From Deltaproteobacteria bacterium (GTDB lineage Bacteria; Lernaellota; Lernaellaia; JACKCT01): a stretch of DNA of 64,000 bases. Position 1 is the first letter of the stretch, and each line of letters opens with the position of its first letter. This document shows, piece after piece, positions 54,274-62,400 of this stretch. Position numbers and translations under genes: made by a program. The stretch is taken from NCBI GenBank assembly GCA_020633895.1, contig JACKCT010000001.1, forward strand, positions 248,001 through 312,000, in the 5' to 3' direction. The notes under the pieces are model-generated. The model saw only the letters and a list, made by a program, of their open reading frames with translations, was not told where the DNA came from and did no database searches.

Positions 54274-55317
54274 ATGGCGGGATCGCTTTCGAGCATCGGT
54301 CGGCGGGCGTTGCGGGCGCGGCTGGCGTTGATCGCGGCGGCGTGCGTCGTGGCGATGGGGATCGCCGAGGCGGCCGTTCGCGTCGGCGGCTATGACTTCA
54401 ATCTTCTGACCAAGGCCATGTATTACCAGGTCTACGATGTGGAAGCGCAGATTCCCGACGCGCGCACGCGGGCGTTTTATCGACTGCGTCCGGGGTATGT
54501 GTCCGAGCGGGTGACGATCAATTCGCTGGGGGCGCGAAGCCCCGAGCGGCCGACGCAAAAATCGGCGGATGTGTATCGGATTGCGATTGTCGGTGGGTCG
54601 AATGTGTACGGCGTGAACGTCGGCGACGAGGAGACGTGGCCCGCCCGGTTGGAACGGGCCTTGAACGAGCGCGAGGGCGGCGGGTACGAGGTCTGGAATT
54701 TCGGCACGCCCGGCTATGTGCCCACGCAGATGACGGTTTTGGCGCGGGAAGCGGTGGAGAAATTGGCGCCGGATTTGGTGATCTATGCCTTCAGCAACAA
54801 GGGCGTCGCGCCGCTGATCGGCGACCATCCGATCGAGTCGGTGTTCGTCGACGACGGCCCGGCGTGGGCGTATTACTTTCCGGAAAGTTATCTCTCATGG
54901 CCGTCGATGCTTCCCTACTCGATGCGCTATGCATTATTGAAACACAGCGCGTTCTATCGCCTCGCGGCGTTTTATGAACTGATCGAGAAGCAGGGGCGGC
55001 GACCGGTGTCGGAAGACCATTTCGAAGATCTTAATGTCGACGACGCGCGCCGGTTTTTGAGTCGGTTGGACGAGGTGAATATTGTCGCGTTTGTCCCGCC
55101 CTCATCGGACGAAGTCGACTTCACGCGCTACTACAACCCCCGTCTTCGTCGAATGATCCTCACGGCGGACGGCAAACCCGATGAATATCGGGATGTTCAC
55201 CCCCCCGCCTATGTTTATCAGTGGTATGGCGACACCATCGCCGAATGGTTGGAGGGTCAAGGCTGGTTTCTGGAACGGAAAAACGCGGCCTTTAAAGCAA
55301 CCGAGGTCACGCAATGA
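54274..55317 (+). CDS. SGNH-hydrolase-like membrane-anchored protein 1
   Basis: A 347-residue protein with an N-terminal membrane helix (about 15-35). The SGNH block I is IVGGSNVYG (Ser109), FGTPGYVP forms the next block, YAFSNKG stands for block III, and YRDVHPPAY gives the Asp307-x-His309 pair. It is probably an extracytoplasmic esterase or acyltransferase. It is 40-50% similar by eye to the next gene (same blocks and order), a tandem duplication. It starts eight bases after the cupin gene. Confidence 0.78.
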   Translation: MAGSLSSIGRRALRARLALIAAACVVAMGIAEAAVRVGGYDFNLLTKAMYYQVYDVEAQIPDARTRAFYRLRPGYVSERVTINSLGARSPERPTQKSADVYRIAIVGGSNVYGVNVGDEETWPARLERALNEREGGGYEVWNFGTPGYVPTQMTVLAREAVEKLAPDLVIYAFSNKGVAPLIGDHPIESVFVDDGPAWAYYFPESYLSWPSMLPYSMRYALLKHSAFYRLAAFYELIEKQGRRPVSEDHFEDLNVDDARRFLSRLDEVNIVAFVPPSSDEVDFTRYYNPRLRRMILTADGKPDEYRDVHPPAYVYQWYGDTIAEWLEGQGWFLERKNAAFKATEVTQ

Positions 55318-56327
55318 AGTGGATGCGAAGAGCGCTTGCGGTGGTTTTGGCATTGTTCGCCGGTATCGGGTTGGCGGAGGTCGTCGTACGCGTCGGCGGA
55401 TACGATATGAATATGTTGGGCAAAGGCTTGTACTATGCCCACGGTTATGGCGAAGTCCATGAATCGGACCCCGACCCCCTCATTCATTATCGTCTGAAAC
55501 CAAAATCCTCAATTCCTGGAGTTCATATTAATACTGCCGGCGCTCGCGGCCCGGAACGATCGGTTGAAAAAGCGGCGGATTTGTATCGCATCGTGGTTGT
55601 CGGCGGTTCGAATGTCTTCGGTGATCGTTTGACGGACGATCAGGCGTGGCCCGCTCAATTGGAGCGCGCGCTCAACGAGCGATCGGCGACCAAATTCGAG
55701 GTATGGAACTTCGGCACACCGGCCTATGTGCCCTCCCAGATGGTCGTTATCGCCGAGGAAGCGATCGAGCGCCTGCGTCCCGACCTGGTGATATTCGCGC
55801 TGAGCAACAAGGGAACGCGCGCGTTTCTGCAGGACGACGACCTTCGCCGTCATTTCGGGGGGAATTCGGCGAATTGGGCGTATTTTTTGACGCCGGACGT
55901 GCTCACTTGGCCGGAAGAATTGCCCTACGAAACGAATCTCGCGTTGGTGAAGGCCAGTGCGCTCTATCGTTTGGGCGTGCTGTATCAACTGCTCGACCAA
56001 GAGGAGCGGCGCATCGTCCACCAACCGGCGCACGAGCAGGCCAACGTCGACGCGACGCATCGCTTTTTGCGCGAGGCGGTGGGCCGGACGCGGGTGATGA
56101 TCTTCGTGCCGCCATCGTCGACGCGCGAAGAATTCGGCGAATACTATGATGACAACACACCGCTGATGGTGCTCAACGCGGACGACAAGCCCGCGGAGTA
56201 TCGCGATGTCCACGGCCCGGCGCCGGTCATGGCGTGGTACGGCGACCGCATCGCCGATTGGCTTTTCGCCCAGGATTGGTTCAAGATCGCGACCGCGAAC
56301 GAGGCCCCCACGGAAAGGAACGAATGA
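55314..56327 (+). CDS. SGNH-hydrolase-like membrane-anchored protein 2
   Basis: A 337-residue paralogue of the preceding protein, with a membrane helix (8-26). It shows VVGGSNVFG (Ser99), FGTPAYVP, FALSNKG and YRDVHGPAP (Asp298-x-His300). The ATG overlaps the upstream stop as ATGA. Two adjacent SGNH copies suggest two related acyl groups or two steps on a cell-surface polymer, which is inference. It overlaps the next SDR start. Confidence 0.78.
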   Translation: MKWMRRALAVVLALFAGIGLAEVVVRVGGYDMNMLGKGLYYAHGYGEVHESDPDPLIHYRLKPKSSIPGVHINTAGARGPERSVEKAADLYRIVVVGGSNVFGDRLTDDQAWPAQLERALNERSATKFEVWNFGTPAYVPSQMVVIAEEAIERLRPDLVIFALSNKGTRAFLQDDDLRRHFGGNSANWAYFLTPDVLTWPEELPYETNLALVKASALYRLGVLYQLLDQEERRIVHQPAHEQANVDATHRFLREAVGRTRVMIFVPPSSTREEFGEYYDDNTPLMVLNADDKPAEYRDVHGPAPVMAWYGDRIADWLFAQDWFKIATANEAPTERNE

Positions 56328-57202
56328 CAATGGATTTGACGAATAAGGTCGCCCTGGTCACGGGCGCGACGGACGGCATCGGCAAGGAAACGGCGCTGCA
56401 ACTGGCCAAGGCCGGTGCGACGGTCATCGTCCACGGACGCAATCCCGGCAAGATCGAAGAGACCGTCGCCCAGATTAAAAAGGCCACGGGCAGCGAACGC
56501 CTCGACTCGGTGCAGGCCGACTACGCGTCGTTGGACGAGGTGCGAAAGATGGCCGAGCACATCAAGGCGTCGTATCCGCACATCCATCTGCTCATCAACA
56601 ACGCCGGGCTCTTTCAGATCAAGCGCAACGAGACGAAGGACGGCTTTGAAACAACGTTCGGCGTCAACCATCTCGCGCCGTTTCTGCTGACAAATCTGCT
56701 GCTGGATACCGTCAAGGCCTCGGCCCCGGCGCGCATCGTGAATGTCGCGTCGATGCTGCACAAAAACAGCAAGCTCGACTTCGACAATCTGCAACTCAAC
56801 ACGGGTTTCAAGGGCGGCTTGGCCTACGCCAATTCGAAGGTGGCGAATATTCTGTTCACCCGCGAGCTGGCCCGGCGGCTGGAAGGCACGGGCGTGACCG
56901 CCTACGCGATCCACCCGGGAGGCGTGGCGACGGGTATCGGCGGGCCGAAAAATATCGGCATCGCGGGCGTCTTTTTCGTGTTGGCCAAGCCGTTCATGGA
57001 CTCCATCGAGGACGGCGCGAAAACGACGCTCTACTGCGCCACGTCACCGGATCTGGAGGAGGTGAGCGGTCGTTATTATGCCGATTCGCGGGAGAAAGCG
57101 CCCGCTAAGCAGGCTCAGGACGACGAGACGGCCCGGCGCCTCTGGGAGGTTTCGGAGCAGCTTGTGGGCCTGGCGGACGCGCCGGGGGCGGCGTCGGCAT
57201 GA
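56324..57202 (+). CDS. Retinol-dehydrogenase-like SDR
   Basis: A 292-residue SDR with TGATDGIG, NNAG, NVASM and YANSK, plus a C-terminal segment typical of the retinol/WW-oxidoreductase-type SDRs. The substrate is unknown. The ATG overlaps the SGNH 2 stop (ATGA), and AAGG precedes it. It ends the cupin-SGNH-SGNH-SDR operon. It converges on the DUF1223 gene. Confidence 0.88.
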   Translation: MTMDLTNKVALVTGATDGIGKETALQLAKAGATVIVHGRNPGKIEETVAQIKKATGSERLDSVQADYASLDEVRKMAEHIKASYPHIHLLINNAGLFQIKRNETKDGFETTFGVNHLAPFLLTNLLLDTVKASAPARIVNVASMLHKNSKLDFDNLQLNTGFKGGLAYANSKVANILFTRELARRLEGTGVTAYAIHPGGVATGIGGPKNIGIAGVFFVLAKPFMDSIEDGAKTTLYCATSPDLEEVSGRYYADSREKAPAKQAQDDETARRLWEVSEQLVGLADAPGAASA

Positions 57203-57242
57203 CCGATACGGCGTCTGTCGGCGGGCGCGTTTTCTAAAAGAC

Positions 57243-58007
57243 CTATCGCGCCGACGCCACCGACGGCGCCAGGGACATCACCGCCGCGCCGTAAACCCGC
57301 CACGTCTTCGCGTCCTGCGTGAAGGCGACGACCTTCAGATGCTCCCGCGACCAGGACGGATCAATGGACAACTCGGCTTCGTGGACGTCGTCGATCTTGC
57401 CGGTCGGCAACTCGGCCGCGACGCGCAGATCCCGCACAACGCCGATGTGGGAGAGCGTGCGCCCGCGATTTTCACCACGCGTGACGTTTTCGGACAGGCC
57501 GTCCTCGGTGACGGCGACCAGCAGGCGGCTCGCCGACGGCGGAGTCTTGGGCAGGGTCACTTTCACGCGATCCGGGCCGCGTAGTTCCAGGACGATCGGC
57601 AGTTTCGCCGGGCCCGACGCCTCGCGAATATTGGCTTTGGCTTCCGACATTTTGCTGCCGACGAACTCGCTGCGCCCGTCGACGATCATCTGCGGCGTGT
57701 AAACCCCGCCCGCGCCGAACTTCTTGGCGTAGGCATACTGGCGTTCGTTGAACGCGTCTTTTGAAAACGGGTCCTTCCACCCGAGGCGATTCCAATAAGC
57801 GACATGGAACGACAAAGGAATGACGCGCGCGCCGTCGACGGGCTGCGTCTTGGCGAGGGTTTGCAGATTCGCGTCGGCTGGCGGGCAACTCGAGCATCCT
57901 TCGGACGTGAACAGCTCGACCAGCACCGGCTGTGCTTCGTCGGCTTGGGCGATAGGCAGCGGGAGCATCAGCAGAATCGCGAAGAGGATCGGGGCCATAA
58001 ATCGCAT
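57243..58007 (-). CDS. DUF1223 secreted thioredoxin-fold protein
   Basis: About 254 residues with a signal peptide (1-23). The mature protein starts PVLVELFTSEGCSSCPPAD, the DUF1223 hallmark with a thioredoxin-like CxxC. Later motifs PLSFHVAYWNRLGWKDPFS and VYTPQMIVDGR are diagnostic. The function is unknown in this family, which resembles thiol-disulfide proteins. ATG 58007 has GGAG eight bases upstream. Confidence 0.9.
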   Translation of the reverse strand: MRFMAPILFAILLMLPLPIAQADEAQPVLVELFTSEGCSSCPPADANLQTLAKTQPVDGARVIPLSFHVAYWNRLGWKDPFSKDAFNERQYAYAKKFGAGGVYTPQMIVDGRSEFVGSKMSEAKANIREASGPAKLPIVLELRGPDRVKVTLPKTPPSASRLLVAVTEDGLSENVTRGENRGRTLSHIGVVRDLRVAAELPTGKIDDVHEAELSIDPSWSREHLKVVAFTQDAKTWRVYGAAVMSLAPSVASAR

Positions 58008-58097
58008 CGGGGAAACTCCGTGGGTGTGCTCTTCCCTCACGGTTGATCCATACGCGGCGTGGGCCGTTTGCGTTTCTTCTGCGTTTCGTCGCGGGCG

Positions 58098-59255
58098 TTA
58101 GCGCCCCAATCTTCGGGCCAGGGCGTCGGCGGCGCGGAGCGTTTTTTCCGGCTCCATGCACGTGAAGCACACCCGCACGTACGTGCCGAAATCCTCGCCG
58201 AAGCTCTCGCCGGGGGCGAGGAGCAGGCCGTCCTCGTCCAGGCAGTCTTCCAGGAATCCCAGCAGGCCCCGGTCGTCCAGGCGGTCGGCGACATCGACGA
58301 AAAGAAACGTCCCGCCCTTGGGTCCGGCGATGCCCAGGCGTCGCGCCGTCTCCCGGCCCACGTCGGCGTAGGCTTCGCGGGTGGAGGCGATCCAGGCGTC
58401 GGCATTCTTGAGCGCCTCGACGGCCAGATATTGGGCGGGGGTGGGCGCCGAGTACCAGAGGTACGTCACGACCTTGCGCACCGCGTTCATCGCGTCCGTC
58501 GGGCCGACGAGATAGCCGCAGCGGTAGCCGGTCATGCCGTACGCCTTGGAAAACGAAAATGCCGACAAGGTCCGTTCCGGCGCGATGGACCCGATGGACA
58601 CATGCTCGCCTTCGTATTGATAGTCCTCGTACACCTCGTCGGAAAAAATCCAGAGGTTGTTGTCGGACGCGAATTCGGCCACCGCCTCCAGGCACGTTTG
58701 GTCAATGACGCCGCCGGTGGGATTGCACGGCGTGCTGACGTAGACCGCCGCCGTCTTGGACGTCAGGCGGGCGCGCAGGGCGTCGGTGAGTTTTTCGGGC
58801 GTCAGTTCCTCATGCAGCACCGGCACGGTGACGGGAACGGCCTGGGCGCTGATGGTGATGCCTCGGATGAGGGGCCAGTGGGGCGCGAGGATCATCAATT
58901 CGTCGCCGGGCGCCAGGACCGCGTGAGCCGCCGCCGCCAGGGCCGCCGTCGCTCCGGCGCAGACAACCACGTCGTTCGCGCTCGCCAGTTTGATGCGGTT
59001 GTTGATCGCGACCTTGCGATAGATCGCCTCGCGCAAGGGGGCGATGCCGCGCGGTTCGCTGTAGCGGTGGGGCGCCGGGTCCAGTCCGGGGGCGACGTCG
59101 TTCCACGTCAGGTCGACGGCCGGCGGCAGCCAGGTGTCGCCGATGTGCAGCGGGTAGAGGTCGCCTTCGTGGTGGCGAATGCGCGAGGCGAGCTGGGAGA
59201 AAACCGAGCCGCCCAGCTCGTGCGTCATGGGGTCGAGGTCGGGATATCGAGGCAC
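58098..59255 (-). CDS. PLP-dependent class I/II aminotransferase
   Basis: A 385-residue aminotransferase of fold type I. Cofactor Lys237 is in FSFSKAYGMTGYRCGY, the motif NPTGG is near 190, SDEVYEDYQYEG contains the PLP-binding Asp/Tyr, and the substrate Arg is late in the chain (about 365). It may be an aspartate/aromatic aminotransferase; the exact substrate is unclear. GTG start with AAAGGA upstream. Confidence 0.88.
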   Translation of the reverse strand: MPRYPDLDPMTHELGGSVFSQLASRIRHHEGDLYPLHIGDTWLPPAVDLTWNDVAPGLDPAPHRYSEPRGIAPLREAIYRKVAINNRIKLASANDVVVCAGATAALAAAAHAVLAPGDELMILAPHWPLIRGITISAQAVPVTVPVLHEELTPEKLTDALRARLTSKTAAVYVSTPCNPTGGVIDQTCLEAVAEFASDNNLWIFSDEVYEDYQYEGEHVSIGSIAPERTLSAFSFSKAYGMTGYRCGYLVGPTDAMNAVRKVVTYLWYSAPTPAQYLAVEALKNADAWIASTREAYADVGRETARRLGIAGPKGGTFLFVDVADRLDDRGLLGFLEDCLDEDGLLLAPGESFGEDFGTYVRVCFTCMEPEKTLRAADALARRLGR

Positions 59256-59333
59256 TCCGGATCCTTTCGCGAGTTCGAGATGACGGGCCTTGGCGGGTCT
59301 AACAAATCGGCGCGGCGTTGAAAAGGACGGGCT

Positions 59334-60419
59334 TTACGAAGCGGGATCGGCGGGCGCGGTATCGCCCGGCGCTGGATTGTCCGGAGCGGTATGCGTCAGA
59401 CGCAGCGCTTCGCCTTGCATTCGGTAGAGAACGAGGCCGATCGCGAAATGGATGAACATCAGCGAGAGGATGAACAGGTGCGTCAGGACCGACGCGGTCA
59501 GGGCGCGGGTGGAGTCCAGATCCACGGCGGCGAAACCGATGGCCCAGGACGCCTCCATCGTGCCGAATCCCGCGAGCCCCTGCACCGGCAGTGCGCCCAG
59601 CAGAGCGGCGATGCTCGTGGCGATGGTCATGGATTGCAGGTCCAACGGGAAACCCCACGAAGGCACCATGATTGTCAGGATGATGAATCGGAGGGACCAG
59701 GTCGCCATGGAGTAGCCCAGGAACGCGGCGAGTTTGCCGGGGCTGTAGGCGTCCAGGGCCGCGCCGAGGGTGTCGCAGGCGTCGACGACTTTGCCCGGCC
59801 ATCGTGACGTCGTGCGTCCGCGAAAGATCCCCGCGACACGCCCCAGGACCGCGCGGGCCATGAAGTAGGCGGCGAGGCCGACGATCGTGATCGCCAGGCA
59901 CGGCAAGGCGAGGGATAGGAAGCGTGCGTGGTCGGAGCCGTGAGCCGCGATGAAAAGGGCGGCGGTGCCCAGGATGAACAGGGCGATCAGGTCCGAAGCG
60001 AGGGCGACGTAGAGCACCATGCCCGCGCGTACAAGGCTCACCCCGGCGCGGCGTTGAATGAAGTAGATGAGCGTCAACTCGCCCAGGCGAAAGGGCAGCG
60101 TGTTTTTCAGGAAGGCGTGGATGGCGACGATGGGATAGAGGCGGGAGACGCCCATGCGGCGTTCGGGGACGGCCAGATCGAGCTTCATCGAGCGGGCCAG
60201 GTAGATCAGGCCCATCAGCACAACGCACACCCCGAAGCGCGGCAGCGAAGTCGTCGCCAGGATCTCCATCAATTCGCCGCGAGGAATCCAAGCCAACACA
60301 AACGCCATCAGGACGATCGCGATCGCCAACGCGATGACCGTCTGTTTCAACGCCGCGGCCCAGCTAATCCTCGACGTCGGCGCCGCCGGGGCGCGCTCGT
60401 TCATCCAAGGGGGAGGCAT
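59334..60419 (-). CDS. Lysylphosphatidylglycerol-synthase-type membrane protein
   Basis: About 361 residues with eight or so membrane helices, of the LPG_synthase_TM (UPF0104) family, homologous to the MprF flippase domain without the catalytic part. Key stretches are FLKNTLPFRLGEL, then ALPVQGLAGFGTMEASWAIGF. Such proteins are linked to lipid transfer or flipping; the role here is unknown. The start is uncertain (TTG 60455, ATG 60419 or ATG 60404). Confidence 0.78.
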   Translation of the reverse strand: MPPPWMNERAPAAPTSRISWAAALKQTVIALAIAIVLMAFVLAWIPRGELMEILATTSLPRFGVCVVLMGLIYLARSMKLDLAVPERRMGVSRLYPIVAIHAFLKNTLPFRLGELTLIYFIQRRAGVSLVRAGMVLYVALASDLIALFILGTAALFIAAHGSDHARFLSLALPCLAITIVGLAAYFMARAVLGRVAGIFRGRTTSRWPGKVVDACDTLGAALDAYSPGKLAAFLGYSMATWSLRFIILTIMVPSWGFPLDLQSMTIATSIAALLGALPVQGLAGFGTMEASWAIGFAAVDLDSTRALTASVLTHLFILSLMFIHFAIGLVLYRMQGEALRLTHTAPDNPAPGDTAPADPAS

Positions 60420-60671
60420 GTCGGGAATTAGACCTGATTCGAGGGGAACGGGCAACGATTTTCGTTTGTGATTGCCGAAACTTGACTCAAGACGGCTGGT
60501 CGGTCATCCACAGTCTTTACAAAGTTGTTGTGGAAGAAAATTTCCATGACAAAAAAGGCATAAACGAATTTGTGAAAATATGGGTCCGAAACCACGAGCT
60601 TGTAAAGAAAAACGGCCCTCCGGCAGAGGGGGAAATTGATAATTCCCAATAAAATCGACGTGTTGCCAACA

Positions 60672-60687
60672 CGGCACAGCGATTGCT
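60672..60687 (+). promoter_or_regulatory. Sigma-54 (RpoN) promoter of the ammonium transporter
   Basis: CGGCACAGCGATTGCT matches the consensus TGGCACG-N4-TTGCT with the invariant GG (60673-60674) and GC (60685-60686) ten bases apart. Transcription should start near 60698, about 146 bases before the ATG. Nitrogen-control promoters of this kind are standard for amtB genes. Confidence 0.82.
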
Positions 60688-60766
60688 ATAAACACGGTTT
60701 GCGTCATTCGTCGGGGTCGAATGTCGACAAGACTCCGGCGATCTTATGAATTTTTTCTTTGATGAA

Positions 60767-60801
60767 CCGAGGCGTGGGCGCCCGAACCGCCCACGTCTCG
60801 G
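60767..60801 (+). promoter_or_regulatory. Leader hairpin of the ammonium transporter mRNA
   Basis: A 14-pair stem (60767-60780 with 60788-60801, one G-U pair) with a seven-base loop lies in the 5' untranslated region, 42 bases before the ATG. It has no T tract, so it is more likely a leader structure or protein-binding element than a terminator. Confidence 0.65.
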
Positions 60802-60843
60802 ATTCCATTGGCCCCAGACCCGTGAGATGAGGAGCGAGAACCC

Positions 60844-62241
60844 ATGAAAAGTCCCATTGCCTTTATCATTTTGGCGATTGTGGCGGTTTTGGCCGTCGCT
60901 TCGTCCTTGAGTCCCCACACCGCCGCGGTGGGCGATCCGGCGTCACCCGGCAACGTGGCGTGGATGCTCGCGGCCACCGCGATGGTGTTGTTCATGACGC
61001 CCGGCCTGTCGTTTTTTTACGGCGGCATGGTGCGCAAAAAGAACGTCATTTCGACGATGCTTCAGAGCTTCATCGCGATGGGCGTGATCAGCATCCTCTG
61101 GATCGTCGTCGGTTTTTCGATCGCCTTCGGCGACAGTGTCGGCGGCATTTTCGGCAATCCGCTCACCTTCCTGATGTTCAAGAACGTCGGCGCCGCCACG
61201 CACCCGGCCATCGGTTCGACGATCCCGCTGGTGCTCTTCGCGTTCTTCCAGCTCAAGTTCGCGATCATCACGCCGGCGCTGTTCACCGGCTCCTTCGCCG
61301 AGCGGGTGCGGTTCTCCAGCTACATCGTTTTCATGATCCTCTTTAGCTTGTTCATCTACGCGCCGCTGGCCCACATGACCTGGCACCCGGACGGACTGTT
61401 GATGAAAGCCGGTGTGCTCGATTTCGCCGGCGGCACGGTCGTGCATATGTCCGCGGGCATCGCGGCCTTGGTCGGCGCCATGGTCCTGGGCCCGCGTCGG
61501 TCCCACAGCAACAAGGAAGAGCACGTTCCCGCCAACATTCCCTTCGTGATTTTGGGAACGGGCATGCTCTGGTTCGGTTGGTTCGGCTTCAACGCCGGGT
61601 CCGCCCTGGCCGCCGACGGCGTGGCCTCCATGGCGTTTGCGACGACGAATACCGCCTCGGCCTCCGCGGCCCTGTCGTGGATCTTCTTCGACATGCTGCG
61701 CGGGCATAAGCCCTCGGCCCTGGGGGCGTGCATCGGCGCGGTGGTCGGCTTGGTGGCCATCACCCCCGCCGCCGGGTTCGTCTCGGTCGGCGCGGCCGTC
61801 ATGATCGGCTTCATCGCCGCCGTGTCCTCCAATCTGGCGGTGCATTTCAAGACCCGCACCAACGTGGATGACACCCTGGACGTCTTCCCCTGCCACGGCA
61901 TCGGCGGCATGGTCGGCATGGTCGCCACCGCGATTTTTGCGACGGACGGCGGCCTGATCACCGGCGAGACGCACCTCTTCCTGGTGCACATGCTGGCGTT
62001 GGTGGGCGTGTCGATCTTTGTGTTCGTCGGAAGCTGGATCCTCTACAAGGTGACGGACAAGATCATCCCCCTGCGCGTCACGCCGGATCAGGAAGAAGAA
62101 GGCCTGGATGTCTCCCAGCACAACGAGTCCATCTGGGAGGCGGTGCAGGAAGCCCTGGCTAATCGCAGCGGCTCCGAGCGCATCATCCCGGCCTCCGGCG
62201 GTTCGGCCGCCGAGTCCACCTTCGCAGAGCCGACCAAATAA
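60844..62241 (+). CDS. amtB: Ammonium transporter (AmtB/Mep/Rh)
   Basis: A 465-residue ammonium channel with about 11-12 helices. The signature DFAGGTVVHMSAGIAAL contains the first pore His (His201), and DVFPCHGIGGMVG the second (His351). The N-terminal hydrophobic stretch (1-26) may be a signal peptide. It has the usual cytosolic C-tail for PII (GlnK) binding, though no glnK gene is adjacent. The ATG follows AGGAG. Regulation by nitrogen is implied by the sigma-54 promoter. A short tandem repeat overlaps the stop codon. Confidence 0.95.
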   Translation: MKSPIAFIILAIVAVLAVASSLSPHTAAVGDPASPGNVAWMLAATAMVLFMTPGLSFFYGGMVRKKNVISTMLQSFIAMGVISILWIVVGFSIAFGDSVGGIFGNPLTFLMFKNVGAATHPAIGSTIPLVLFAFFQLKFAIITPALFTGSFAERVRFSSYIVFMILFSLFIYAPLAHMTWHPDGLLMKAGVLDFAGGTVVHMSAGIAALVGAMVLGPRRSHSNKEEHVPANIPFVILGTGMLWFGWFGFNAGSALAADGVASMAFATTNTASASAALSWIFFDMLRGHKPSALGACIGAVVGLVAITPAAGFVSVGAAVMIGFIAAVSSNLAVHFKTRTNVDDTLDVFPCHGIGGMVGMVATAIFATDGGLITGETHLFLVHMLALVGVSIFVFVGSWILYKVTDKIIPLRVTPDQEEEGLDVSQHNESIWEAVQEALANRSGSERIIPASGGSAAESTFAEPTK

Positions 62242-62268
62242 CCTGCCGACCAAGTAACCTGCCGACCG
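62231..62268. repeat. 16-base tandem repeat at the amtB stop codon
   Basis: Two and a bit copies of a 16-base unit, beginning CCGACCAAATAACCTG and CCGACCAAGTAACCTG. The first copy holds the amtB stop TAA. It looks like a recent slippage duplication, and because 16 is not a multiple of three it does not extend the protein. Confidence 0.7.
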
Positions 62269-62287
62269 AATCCATTGCGATCCACGA

Positions 62288-62312
62288 GCGGCCCCTCCGG
62301 GGGCCGCTTTTT
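62288..62312 (+). terminator. Rho-independent terminator after amtB
   Basis: An eight-pair GC stem (62288-62295 with 62300-62307) and four-base loop followed by TTTTT, within an outer CCACGA/TCGTGG pair. It lies 47 bases after the stop codon. Confidence 0.92.
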
Positions 62313-62400
62313 CGTGGGGGCCTTCCTTGCCAAGGGGCGGCGACGGTTGTAGAAGGGCTGGTCCCCTCAACCGTTCGCAAAAAACCGACAAGGGCCGACG

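Larger units (their letters stand above)
60420..60843. other. AT-rich regulatory region upstream of the ammonium transporter
   Basis: This is 424 bases with no gene and a clearly lower GC content than the neighbours. It carries a sigma-54 promoter (60672-60687), a leader hairpin (60767-60801) and two imperfect inverted repeats that could be activator sites (60508-60533 and 60629-60650). The rest holds nothing I recognise. Confidence 0.6.

Noticed and set aside
60508-60533. CCACA-N16-TGTGG inverted repeat as an NtrC site
   Set aside because: It does not match the NtrC consensus and the arms are short; too weak to annotate.
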